This document shows positions 46,250-56,829 of a stretch of 64,000 nucleotides of DNA, piece by piece. How positions within the stretch are numbered: position 1 is the first letter of the stretch; every line of letters begins with the position of its first letter. This DNA comes from Drechmeria coniospora (Eukaryota; Ascomycota; Sordariomycetes; Hypocreales; Ophiocordycipitaceae): NCBI RefSeq assembly GCF_001625195.1, contig NC_054391.1, positions 9,438,552 to 9,502,551 on the forward strand, written 5' to 3'. The position numbers and the translations under genes are program-made. Below the pieces are notes generated by a model. It was not told where the DNA came from. It worked only from the letters and a program-made list of their open reading frames with translations, and ran no database searches.

Positions 46250-47260
46250 CTACAGCACATGGCGTTGCTAACATCGGAGGCGTCGAACACTATACACGAC
46301 GGAGGATGGCTTCACAGCCTGTGCCTTCATTCATTCCATTCTTGTTGGTATCCCGTAGGTGTGGTGTGATCGTACGAACGAAAAGAGCGTCTGGTGTCGA
46401 GTGTTCTAGTTTGCAATAGCTGTATTCGGGAAAGTCGCCCATCCTTCACCTGCGGCCCTACAATCCGCTCGTTGACGTTTCGCCGGGACATCTGGGGGCG
46501 GCCGGCACTCGTGGACTTTGACGAGAACACCTGCTCCCTGACAACGACGGCGTGAAATAGCAACTTGCGGATTGCTTCTTGGTAGCGTCCATCTCGCCAT
46601 CCTGCTTCGGGCTAGCAGTGGGTTGGCAAAGGACTAGCCCTGCCGTGGTGCCGTTTCAGAATGACAGCATCGTCGGGCATAGCACGGTACGGTGGCGGTA
46701 AACTCCCCTATCGCACCTATGCCATAACATGGCTTCGAGGCTCCTCGATCCGCCTGAGCCCCGTGTCCAACAGTTCGGCGAACGGGCGTTGCGCCTACTC
46801 TGGTTAGAGTCGTATGTTTCAGATACAATTCGTGCTTCTGTACGTTCCCAGTCCCTCCCTTGGGAGCAGGGGTGAACGAGAAGGGTTTGCGAGCGTCGCA
46901 ACATCATCGTCCGGAGCCTCGCAGGTCGGCGGACGAGCCTCCACGGCACCGTCAGAGCCTTCACAGGACGCAGGGGAGATGAACAGAGCCGAGGGGATTT
47001 TCGGGTCGAGACGATCCGCAGCCCACCAGCGTGCGGGAGGAACACGGCGAAGCGGAGAGGCGGATGCAGGCGCTGCACAACCAGGGACTCGCGAGATCCT
47101 TGGGGGCTCTGGTGATTGAATAGCTTGCCTGTTCATCCCATGTCGTCGGTAAAATCAAAGGAAGGCTGCTCGTCGCCTCCCGCGCGGTGCGCTTTCACGT
47201 TCCAGCGCGGCTGACGCCTACCCTATACCGCCCCTGGCCCAGCGGTTGGTGCAGCCTGCG
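46250..47260. other. Intergenic, no gene recognised
   Basis: Short frames only; no domain identified. Confidence 0.5.
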
Positions 47261-47264
47261 AATG

Positions 47265-47695
47265 GTTTCATCGTGACGACTCTGCAAAATCTGGCAGGAA
47301 GGCAAGGATAATAAGCCGGGGGGGTCTGCATGAGTGCTCGCCATGCTGTCCATCATTGCACATGTACGCCGTGCCGTGATGCTTGGTGTGAACTCGTCGT
47401 CTATTCCACCTGGGGCTTGCCGTGGGTGCCGCCTGCGAATAGTTTCGTGTCGTAATATTCCGTACTAACCATTCCGCCAGGGGCTTGCCGTGGGTGATGG
47501 TCACGACGACTCTGCAAAATCTGGCAGAAAGTCAAGGATTTTTGCAGGGGCTGGTTTCTGCGTGAGTGCTTGCCATGCTGTCCAGCATCCTCTCGGCAAG
47601 GCACTCATCATCGTGCATTCAGCCCGTCCGCCGTGCTAAATCGTCGTCGTATTCCACTAGGGGCTTGCCGTGGGCGGCGCCATCGTGAGACATCA
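47265..47695. repeat. ~240-base direct duplication
   Basis: Two diverged copies share CGACTCTGCAAAATCTGGCA, TGAGTGCTYGCCATGCTGTCC (Y is C or T) and GGGGCTTGCCGTGGG. First copy about 47276-47430, second about 47508-47680, with an extra GGGGCTTGCCGTGGG near 47482. Lies in the upstream region of the M35 protease. Confidence 0.7.
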
Positions 47696-47950
47696 ACCTC
47701 TTGGTCTGACGCAACGGTTTCATGTACCCAGCGCAATCAATGGCGCGCAAAGCGGCCGAGCAGTATTCTTGCCATGTTCTCATCATGACAATTCGAATTT
47801 CGTATAAGAACCGAGCTCATCGTCGCGTCGTCAGTCCAGGGGGTGCTGTCGAATCAATCATATCGTGCAACGGACCGACCTACCCTGCCTGTTGCGCCTC
47901 TCGACATTGGAATAAAAAAAACCCCTACACCACGCCGCGACGATCACGAC

Positions 47951-48937
47951 ATGAAGCATTATCCCATACTCGGCGCGTTGGCCTCGTCAGCCCTCGCCGC
48001 CCCGTCGCTCCTGAAGCGTGCCGAAGGTGACTGCGGCAGCCGAAACGCGACGGTCAACCAGCATCTTGCCAGTTGCGCCTCACGATCTCTCCTGGCGCAG
48101 GAGGCGGCCACGAGCGGTCCCAAGTGGCTGATGGACTTTTTCTTCAAGACCGACGACAAGCAGTCTCGCGGCGTCGTCGCCGACTTGTTCGGAAAGATTG
48201 CGGCCGAGTGCGGCACCGAGGGCGGTTCCTGCTACGTCACCTGCGGTGAGTCGTGCAACGGCTTCAACGCCTACACCACCTGGGTGGCCGAGACGTCCAA
48301 GGTCCGACTCTGCGAGCCGTACTTTAGCATGAGGACGGCGACGTGCCAAAACCTGGACTCTGCCAGCGAGATGATACACGAGATGAGCCACGCAAAGGGC
48401 TCGACGAGTGATTTCAACGGCGCCTACGGCCTCAACGCCATCCGATCCCTTGACGGTTCGCAGAATATTCAACACGCCGAGACGTACGCGTTCTTCGCCC
48501 ACTGGGTGGCGCTGAACTGCACCCAAGCGGACAACACTCCCCAAGTGCCGGTTACGGACCCAAAGGGAGCACCGTCCGAGAAACTGGGCGACGTCCCAAA
48601 CAGCATACTGAAGGACGGCCCATCCGCGTCGCCGTCGCCCTCGGCATACGAGGCTGGGGAGGAGAATAAACAAGGCGAGGTTGGAAACCAGGAGACCACC
48701 TCGCTCGACGAAAACAGCATTCTCGAAGGGGGTGGGCAAGGCCAACCCGAGGGCACCCAAGGAACGAGCATGACGGGAGGGAACCAGTATGGTGAGGTTG
48801 CGAACAAGCTCACCCAAGGAACGAGCATGACGGGAGGAAACCAGTATGGCGAGGTTGCGAACAATGGCAACGCTCAGGAGGCGGAGAACGAATACTCTTG
48901 CGACACCGAAAACGAAGACGAATCCGAATGGTTTTAG
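47951..48937 (+). CDS. Deuterolysin-like secreted metalloprotease (M35, aspzincin)
   Basis: Intronless, 328 residues from ATG 47951, which gives a signal peptide (MKHYPILGALASSALAAPS) and a KR processing site at 22-23. The aspzincin zinc site is present: HEMSH (His143, Glu144, His147) followed by GSTSDFNGAYG with Asp154 as third ligand. Cysteines at about 28, 42, 87, 94, 98, 102, 121 and 132 suggest disulfides. The mature core is short, and after about residue 215 there is an acidic Gly/Asn/Gln/Glu-rich tail with a 17-residue repeat (TQGTSMTGGNQYGEVAN) twice. The tail is not part of classic deuterolysins. Expected role: extracellular protein digestion. A TATA-like AATAAAA run lies about 40 bases upstream. 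Confidence 0.85.
   Translation: MKHYPILGALASSALAAPSLLKRAEGDCGSRNATVNQHLASCASRSLLAQEAATSGPKWLMDFFFKTDDKQSRGVVADLFGKIAAECGTEGGSCYVTCGESCNGFNAYTTWVAETSKVRLCEPYFSMRTATCQNLDSASEMIHEMSHAKGSTSDFNGAYGLNAIRSLDGSQNIQHAETYAFFAHWVALNCTQADNTPQVPVTDPKGAPSEKLGDVPNSILKDGPSASPSPSAYEAGEENKQGEVGNQETTSLDENSILEGGGQGQPEGTQGTSMTGGNQYGEVANKLTQGTSMTGGNQYGEVANNGNAQEAENEYSCDTENEDESEWF
48750..48865 (+). repeat. 51-base in-frame duplication in the M35 tail
   Basis: Two adjacent near-identical units (about 48758-48808 and 48812-48862) encode TQGTSMTGGNQYGEVAN. Differences are at synonymous positions (GGG/GGA, GGT/GGC). Confidence 0.85.
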
Positions 48938-49530
48938 TCCATCCAAGGCACCACGACCATGCCCATAGTCGCCGTGACGAGGGCAGCCGAGCCTAGGTTG
49001 GACTTGATGGACTTGATGAACTGTATGCGGATTCCACGAGACTCACGCAGCGGCGTGGTTGGCGTGATCAAGCCGCACGGCCGTAGACATGAACTGCTGT
49101 ACACTCGCGCAGGTTCGCATTCTTAGCAGGTGCCAGGACGAAATTGAAAAGCTTGGCTACGCTCTCCTGAATTTGCCGTGAACTTCCCTTGCCATGCGGG
49201 CTGCCGCCGTGGAACGGCCGGGTATTCGCCATCCATGACTGGCCCGAGGCATCGCCGCAAGGTTCCTGAACATGGAGCGAGACGATCGATGATTGCCATC
49301 CAAAAGGACCGGAACATGGACTCGTGCTCCACGTTGCACGAATGCATGGAGCATTTGGCCCGGCAGCCTCTCCGTTGGACCATCAGCGACCATGGGCGAA
49401 ACGGGCCTCATTGATGGGACCGACCAACGCAACAGTGTGGCATATCCACGCGACGAAGAGCGGCACGTAGCCTTGGGGAATCCCGTGCAGCTGGGCGCGT
49501 CATTCGCCGACTGGCACGCTGCCTACTAGA
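48938..49530. other. Intergenic, no gene recognised
   Basis: 3' flank of the M35 gene; no gene recognised, possibly the 3' end of the copia relic. Confidence 0.45.
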
Positions 49531-49539
49531 AGTCCCTTT

Positions 49540-50560
49540 GAGCAGGAGGGAAAGCTGCTGGAAGAGGCTGAATGTAGCCATGGTCTCTCGAGTGCAGGGT
49601 AGTGCAAGTAACTCTGCTTCGGCAGACGATGTATGGACTGTATCCTGTTGCCCGACGCGCCGAATGATTGTCCCTCCAAACGGTGATGATAGGGTTGCGA
49701 GGAACGGCTTGCCATGGGGTCCTCTACAACCGCTGCATCCGATGCACACATACAATCGGTATGGTAGTGTGCTCGCGAAGGCTGCTGCACTTGAGGCATC
49801 TAGTCTCTGCATCGGAACAGTGTAGCAAGATGTCTTGTTGCGTACATGTGTTCGATGGCCTTGTCGACCAAGTGTACGCCATGTATCGATGGGTTGGCAC
49901 CATATTCAGCAAGCTTGCTAGCCGGGTTTGCGACACCAGCCCTCGTGCTAGCCGTAATACAGCGAAGAGATCCGACCCTGCTGTCAAAACGGACCTCGAA
50001 ACGGACCCTGGTGCTGTCGAACCCGACTCTGGTGCCGTTGAACCCGACTCTGGCGCCGTTGAACCCAACTCTGGCGCCGTTGAATCTCATCAGGGGTAGT
50101 CTGACCCGAATTCGGCTGTATGGCCATGCCGAGGCACATCTGGTTCATGCCGTCTCCTCGACTCGAATCGCAGTCGTTCGATATGGCAAGTAGGCCGAGG
50201 AGAAGAGGCGGTTGATGGGCTCAAGCTCGTCCGAATGCGAATCCAGCGAGGCAAACATCGCCAATGGCCACTTCGTCTATCCACCGTGCCGGACAACCTC
50301 TGGTGGAGAAAAAGCGTCAAGCGAGCCGAATGTTTGCAGGGCGAAATTGGTGGGCTGCTCGAGTTGTCTCCGATGATCGAGGAGCACATGGCCACGGAAG
50401 AATCCGTCACCGACGATCTTGCCATATGCTTGCTTCCGTCGCGTGCCACTCGGGAAGAGCACGAGAGCGACACTGACCAGTCATCTCGGCAGTCGCCCAT
50501 GGTGTGACGGCCAAATCATTGACGCAAAGCACACGTAGGGACCTGCTGGCGCCTCGAGCT
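49540..50560 (-). mobile_element. Decayed Ty1/copia retrotransposon (RT C-terminus and RNase H)
   Basis: On the minus strand, pieces of a copia-type polyprotein occur in order but in different frames. A possible active-site remnant VNDLAV is near 50515-50530. A segment with NPASKLAEYGANPS and IEHMYATRHLATLF (about 49820-49940) matches the connection before RNase H. CASDAAVVEDP with SRSSQPYHHRLEG is near 49660-49745, and QQDTVHTSSAEAELLAL (about 49600-49650) matches the RNase H core (TSSTEAE-type). At least two frameshifts separate these pieces, and a 20-21 base repeat (about 50010-50085) interrupts them. No LTRs located with confidence. It is a dead element. Confidence 0.6.
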
Positions 50561-51518
50561 TTCCCAGCATGATGAGAAAAAGAGGTCAATATCCCATCAC
50601 TCTGGCAGAGCAAGAAAAGAAAGACATGCCACCGAATAAGACGGCAGATCAGTTGAACATGCAAGACGGACGGAAGGGGCAGGCTGAGAGACGATGCCAC
50701 CTTGATTCATGACACAAGCACGCGAGTGGGACGGGGCGTCTAGAGCAGACAGGCATGCAGACAGACGAACAGACAGGCATGCAGACAGACATACAGACAG
50801 GAAATCCATTTGGCTCCGGAAGGCCGGAGGGGGGCCAAGGCACAGCTCGAGGCGAGCTGGTGATGCATCGATGCGGTGTTGAGCCTGGCAGCCATGGATG
50901 CATGGTGACAGGCCTGACCGCGCTCGTCCACGCCGCACGGAATGCCTGGGCAGCTGGAGTTTCGTTTTCTTCCACCAAGCTCGGGCAAGCTGTTCTCGGC
51001 TCGGACTTGGGACCAAATCATCAGCGTTATACCCTGATCAGTGTGCCACATGCATGTTGCCTTGCGAGCCGGAACACGACGTTGAGAGGCTCCAGGCAGC
51101 GAGGCTCCAGGCGGCGAGGCTCGCGCTGGCGATTGCCCAGGATGTGATTTCCGCCGCCGGCCTGTGCTTGTTATGAGGCGGGCTCGAGACAAACGGCAGA
51201 GTCAAAGGCGGAGGACGGATTCAACAATGGCATGGAAACGATGATGTGATGTTCAGGTTGGTGCAAATACTGGCGGACAGACGGCTAGAGGGATATTCAC
51301 AGCACCCGCATAGATGGATAAATATGCGTCAAAGCGGGCGCCGTTGCATAATCAACTATGCGGAACGTGACCCCGTTAGAGGCATGCAGGCGTGACAGAG
51401 TAATACTGCTTAGAGCGATTGTACCTTTTACCTGCTTGCTGGTCGTCGGACTCGATTCTCGACATCGAAATCCGTCGGCCGTCGTGAAGCAGACGGCAAG
51501 CCTGCACCTACGGCGACG
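50561..51518. other. Intergenic, no gene recognised
   Basis: Holds a CAGACAGACATGCAGA-type microsatellite (about 50745-50800) and a CGAGGCTCCAGGCAG duplication near 51088-51120. The last few hundred bases are presumably the promoter of the ribosomal-protein gene. Confidence 0.5.
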
Positions 51519-51968
51519 ATGCAGCCCACCCGCCTCCTGCTCAAACGTTCGGTGTGGAAAGGTAACTTTCCGTCCGATGCGTCATCCGTCCGCTCCGCGG
51601 CACATGGGCTCCGCTAACGCCGACTCTCCAGGACCGCACCTCGTGCCGTAAAGACGACGCTCGACTCGATTCCGAACCCGGCTGACCGGCTTGCAGTCTC
51701 CCCATCGTCTTCCCCAAGAAGCAGGGCGACGTGCCCCCTGCCGTTCGCACGCAGGCCCGTTCGGCGACGATTCTCCCCAGCTTCGTCGGGCTCAAGTTTG
51801 AGATCCACAACGGCAAGGACTACCACCAGGTTCTGATCACCGAAGACATGGTCGGCCACAAGCTCGGAGAGTTTTCACCGTGCGCTCCCCTTTTCGTGGC
51901 AAGCCGACGAAGCCGGATCGCTGACGTCGCCCAGGACGCGCAAGCCCAACATTTGGGATAGGAAATAG
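51519..51968 (+). CDS. RSM19: Mitochondrial ribosomal protein S19 (uS19m)
   Basis: Four exons, 51519-51561, 51632-51647 (a 16-base microexon), 51697-51879 and 51935-51968, 91 residues, with every phase closing. It begins [20 protein letters not shown] and contains [15 protein letters not shown] [27 protein letters not shown] and [17 protein letters not shown], the S19 signature. Small-subunit head protein of the mitoribosome. Introns of 70, 49 and 55 bases have good branch points (CTAAC, CTGAC, CTGAC). Without splicing no frame covers the protein, which is why it is easily missed. Confidence 0.92.
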
Positions 51969-52240
51969 GATGCCGGGGACGCGGGACGGAGGGGACGTTT
52001 GCCGCGACGCCGTCACATTATACCCAGAGCAAAAGTGTATCATATCAGCATGCATGTAACCATGAAAACGCCGCCGCCCGTGTTGCGCGAAATGAAATGG
52101 ATCCATTGGAGCCTTGGTGACTGTGCTTCCACCGTAACGCCGCCCATCCCGGATGGATGGGTACCTTGAACGCCTTGCGAGACCTTCCGTACAGCCACCC
52201 GGTACGTCATTCGAGCGGCCTTTGCCGACGAGGCAAGACT

Positions 52241-52970
52241 TTAGCGATAAAACTCGCTCCTCTTGACGTTGACGCCGTACTCGCCGACGGCCATGCCCAG
52301 GTCTTCCATGGTCAGCACCGTCCGATTCTGGCTGCCGCCCTGGCCGCCGCCGCCGAAGCCGGGACGCTGGATGCCGAGGGGCGCGCCGCCGGGACCCGTG
52401 ACGCCCTTGCCCTGGTCCTTGCCGCCGCCGCCGGGCTGGCCGCCGCCGACGGCCGCTTGCTGGCCTGGGATGGGGAAGCCGGCGGCGGCGCCGAGGGAGC
52501 CCATGGGGTTGTTGGCGTTTGTGTTGGACGCCCGGATGCGGCTGTACTGGTACGCGTCGGCGGCGAGGTCGGCGACGAACTTTTGCGTCGCGAGGGCCAG
52601 GAGCCGCGCGAGCCGCGCGTCCGTCTGGGGCGGAGGGGGCAGGCCGGCCTTTGTCATGTAGTAGTTTGTGACGGCATCGGGGATCTTGAGCCATCATGGT
52701 TAGCGCGCGTGGCCGACATTTTTTTTCTCATCTCGCGCTCGCCGCGCGGGCTCGAGAATCTGGAGGAAGCGGACGGACAATGGGAGCGTAGTCGTCAATC
52801 TTGTGCAGGAACTCGCGCAGCGAGACATCCTTGCGCGAGGGAAGCCTCGAGTCGTTGGCGGGCGCCGTGGGCGCCGGCGGATGAGGGCCCGCGCTCGCAG
52901 GCCGCGCGTCGGGCTGGCCGTTGGGCAGGGGAGCTTGCTGCTCGGCGGACTCGGGAGCCTCGCCCGTCAT
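52241..52970 (-). CDS. TAF10: TFIID/SAGA subunit TAF10
   Basis: Two exons, 52970-52779 and 52684-52241, 211 residues. Residues 1-50 are Pro/Ala-rich. The histone-fold core runs across the junction: [13 protein letters not shown] then [15 protein letters not shown], followed by [21 protein letters not shown] Gly-rich loop follows, then [20 protein letters not shown] at the C-terminus. TAF10 pairs with TAF3/TAF8 in TFIID and with Spt7-type partners in SAGA. The intron (94 bases) uses the donor GTCCGT, weaker than its neighbours, but its CTAACC branch and the exact rejoining of the conserved block support it. Confidence 0.92.
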
Positions 52971-53651
52971 GTTGCTGCGACGAAGCCGGGCCGACGGTGA
53001 TGGTTGGTGATGCAGGTCGACGGATGACGCAGGCGAAGGAAGCTGTCTCCAAGGCAAGTCACGTGATGGCACATGGGCGCGCTGTTCGAGACTCGCCAGC
53101 ACCACCAACTCAGGCACCAACTCAGGCACCAACTCAGGCACCAACTCAGGCACCAACTCAGGCACCAATTCAGGCATCAACTCAGGCACCATCTCAGGCA
53201 TCAACTGAAGCACACTCAGGCATCAACTCAAGCACCATCTCAGGCATCAACTCAAGCACGACGACTTCAACGACGAGCATGAAGCTGTGCTTGCGGTGCA
53301 ATTTCCTGTGGGTGGCAAAAAAAATCGTTTCCATTGTCCCATGTGATACTTTCTATTTTCAACATAATTCTTCCCTATATGGATGCCATGGACAGTCTCA
53401 TAGCAGCCGCTGGTGGCTGCGGGCCATCGTTTTCGTACAACCCCGTCGTCCGCGTCCGCACCACGAGCCTCCCACGGCTCTGTCGGTTTCTCCTCCAAGG
53501 CCGCTGGCGATTCCGTCGTCGGCGTGGACGACCTGCCATTTCTCCATCGTACACCGATCCGTCGGCCGACATCAACCGACGTCGACCCGTTCGCGACATC
53601 GGATTCCCTGCTCTGCTTCGGCGCCTCGGTCAATTCCGTCCCTCGGTGCCC
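52971..53651. repeat. Intergenic with 12-base CACCAACTCAGG array
   Basis: Upstream of TAF10. About 53098-53265 holds some twelve degenerate copies of CACCAACTCAGG, turning into CATCAACTCAGGCACCATCT to the right. The remainder up to the Erd2 3' end shows no gene. Confidence 0.7.
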
Positions 53652-54493
53652 CTACACGGGCAGCTTAAACTTCTTTCCCTTGAGCACCTTGTTGTAGTAG
53701 ATGTAGAAGAAGTCGCTGTACAGGATGGTCTGGACGATGCCCGCGAGGATGGCTATCCAGTCGGGCTTGTGCTTGGGTTCGGCAAAGTATCGGTAGAGCC
53801 AGTTGGGAATGTAGAGCGCGCGGTAGCTGCCGAGGGCGAAGAGGTAGTGCGTCGTGATGGTCTCGGCCTCGCCGGTCCGCTGCAGCATGAAGAGCTGGGG
53901 CAGGATGGCGACCGACTCGAGCCAGATGGAAAAGGCCCAGAGGATCTCGGAAAAGGTGTACTTGTAGGGGAACAGGACGGCGAGGACGACGGCGCCGGCG
54001 AGGAGGTACTGGACGCGGAAGGTGTCGACGTTGGGGTCGTTGGTCGGCTTGTAGGCGTTGGTCATGAGGTAGATGATGTAGCCCTGGGATCCGATGAACA
54101 TGATCTTGAAGGCGAGGTTGTACATGCTCTCGGTCGAGAATATATCTGCGCCGGTCAGCGGCATCCGACGGAACGGCGAGGGTTACGAACCGAGATATCT
54201 GGTGATGTAGACGAAGAGGTAGAGTATTTGCGACTTGAACGAGATGCCGGAGCAGCTCTGGAGCGTGTAAGCCTCGCGCGATGGACATTCGAGGGGACAG
54301 GGGACAGGAGGGGATGGGGGATGGGCGGGGAGGGGCGAGGGCGGACGAGCGTACGTTGAGCTGTATCATTTTGTGCAGCAGGATAAAGATGCTCGCGAGG
54401 TGCGAGAAATCCGCTGTCTGCATGTCAGCCAGGGACCTTGATGGCGAAGAGTGCAGTCATCGTACCGGCGACGCGGAAAACGTTGAGCACCAT
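53652..54493 (-). CDS. ERD2: ER lumen protein retaining receptor (K/HDEL receptor)
   Basis: Four exons, 54493-54466, 54413-54355, 54257-54191 and 54145-53652, 215 residues, the usual family length. It begins MVLNVFRVAADFSHLASIFI, with LLHKMIQLN, SGISFKSQILY and YITRYLDIFST. Seven hydrophobic segments follow with PYKYTFSEILWAFSIWLES, AILPQLFMLQRTGEAETITT, HYLFALGSYRALYIPNW and SDFFYIYYNKVLKGKKF. It binds C-terminal HDEL/KDEL in the Golgi and returns ER residents in COPI vesicles; the lysine-rich cytosolic tail fits COPI recruitment. At the first acceptor two AGs lie four bases apart; only the second keeps frame. Confidence 0.95.
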
Positions 54494-56450
54494 GCTGAAG
54501 GGTGCGGTGGCGACTAGCTCGAGGGAGCGGACGGGACGGCGATGGCGAGGGCCGGTTCGGCGAGAGGGCGGAGGCTGCAACGGCAGCGGGCAGCTCGATG
54601 GCAGCTGTCGTGTCGCGGGTCGGCGGCAATGGCAGTCGACGTGCTGCGGAAGCGTAGAGTGTGAATCCGAGGGAGCAGCGGAGAGAAAGAGGACACGATC
54701 GCGACAGGTGAGCGAGCTCCAACGTGCTGGCCGTTCCTGTGGCGCTCAGCTGGGGCTGGTGTGCAGCTTGATTTGGACTAGCGCCGCGTTGCCGATGACC
54801 TCGCTGCTCTGCGGCGGTGCACTGTTGGTGTTCAAGTATTCGTTGTTACGTGAGTACTTGTGCAAGTTTTGTCGGTGCAGGTATTTAAGTAAGTACTCAA
54901 TACTAGAATTTACTGTATGGAGAATGTGTATCCGTAAGTACTCTGTACATGTAGTATACTGAATGTGAAGTACTCGGCACAGCTTGTGAATCGCACGTCA
55001 ATGGTACTAGTACCAGTACTGAACAAGCACCCAAGTTCGGAGTACAGTACGATGCGCTCTACGGAGCACTGCAAGTACCTAGTAAGTACGAGCGATTAAA
55101 CTCTGGTACAAGTCCAAACCAGGTGCCTAGTTGTACTTACAGTGCATCCTACTGCCCTGTACTGTATACGGAGCATGTAGGGCTGGGTTGCCAAGGAAGT
55201 ACTTGCAAGTACAGAGTACATGCACTAAAGTGCGGACTACCACAGTACTTGCACCTAGAAAATAATACAAGTACCGACTTAACACGCACCGAGTATTACA
55301 GTATGGAGCACTTCTTCAGGGACAATCCTCGTCCACCCCCTCGATCAGGGGCCCTGTGGCGCGAAACGCCATAAACGGTGGCCAAGTCCCAAGAGGGCAA
55401 TTCGGTAATCATGCTATGCATCTTCCGGGTGAAGAATGACGATTGACAATCGATGCAAGTTGCCTGGCGTGGGCCGGCGTGCAGGGTCAATGTCGCTGTG
55501 AGTCGTAACATGTCCGTCACCCGACCTCCGATTCTGGCATTCCGACTTTGCAGTAATACTGCAGAACACGCAGGTACTTGTTGCAGGAGTACAAGTACTT
55601 GTAAGTTGTTGTACCAACCAAGTACCTCGATACTACATGTACTTACTTACATGTACTTGCAGACTGTAATTACTTAAGGTTAGTGAGGTTGGTACCTAGT
55701 ACGCAAGCACTTTGAACACCTAGTACTTAGTAGGTACTTGCTAGGTGACTACTACAGTACAACTACTGTACAGTGCAGTACGCCAACTTACAACTACATC
55801 TAACAGTACACGATAGGTACTGAAGCAGCATGCTACGAGGTGCAATGGCAGTGCCGATAAATTAGTCCTGTCCCATCTGCTGGTGACCACGACCTTCCCC
55901 GACTTTGTCAGCAAAACTTTGGTGGTTACTATTTCCAGATGCCGTAAACGACCGTTCGGCATATATTTGCTCCGTAAAGGGGGGGGGTTACGGCGTGCAA
56001 GCATCGTCACCCGCCATCGCTATGTGCACGTGACGAGCCATTCGCCGACTCGGCGCCGTTTGCTCCCTTTGCCACAAATCCCTGTGGCGCAGCAAGCAGC
56101 CACCGACTCTTGCTCACCTGATCGGTCATCAACATTGTCCACGTAGCGTAGTCGTACTCAGTGCGGAGTACATGTACATATATTTAGGTGTATGTGCCTA
56201 GCATTTCGCGGTACTGCTACCTCGCACCGAGCAGGCATGAATGGGTGACGTAGGTATTACAAAGCATCGGCGAAGATCGCGGAAAGCATCACCTCTCGGG
56301 CTTTCCGAGCTCACACCTGACACGAATACAAAACATTCCTTCATACACCCGTAACTCTGAACAGCGAGCAGCTTAAATAGCGGTCCGGCACCTGTCAAAG
56401 ACATTTCGCATCCTAATTTACGAAACGGAAGACTGTTCAGCATTATCCGC
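54494..56450. other. Intergenic with large TAC-rich island
   Basis: Upstream of ERD2. About 54825-55790 is a TAC-rich island with GTACT/AGTAC words, including CTACGGAGCAC and TATACGGAGCATG, interrupted at 55310-55560 by ordinary sequence. About 55790-56450 shows no gene. Confidence 0.6.
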
Positions 56451-56454
56451 CACC

Positions 56455-56797
56455 CTTTCTTGTCCCATCACCGTCCCGTATCAACAGCATCACCAGATAG
56501 GACGGATCTATCCTCACCGACGTTGATTCGTCCTCATTTAGCTCGATTTATCCTCACCGACCTACTCCGGCCACCATACTTCCTTGCCCCATCACCGTCC
56601 CGCATCAACAGCATCATCATATTGGACGGATCTATCCTCACCGACCTTGATTCATCCTCATTTACCTCGATTTATCCTCACCGACCTTCTCCGGCCACCA
56701 TACTTCTTGTCCCATCACCGTTCCGCATCAACAGCATCACCAGATTGGACGGATCTATCCTCATCGTCCTCGATTTATCCTCACCGACCTTCTCCGG
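56455..56797 (+). repeat. 124-base triplication directly upstream of the WLM gene
   Basis: Three units (anchors CCCATCACCGT at 56464, 56588 and 56711; the third is shortened). Each carries CAACAGCATCA, GACGGATCTATCCTCA and TTTATCCTCACCGACC. The last unit ends 33 bases before the ATG at 56830, so the array forms the 5' leader or core promoter. Confidence 0.88.
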
Positions 56798-56829
56798 AGA
56801 GAGGGCATCCGATACGAATATCAGACGAT

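Noticed and set aside
53308..53330. Possible seventh MITE-like copy (GGGTGGCAAAAAAAATCG)
   Set aside because: Only one end matches and the rest of the element is absent.
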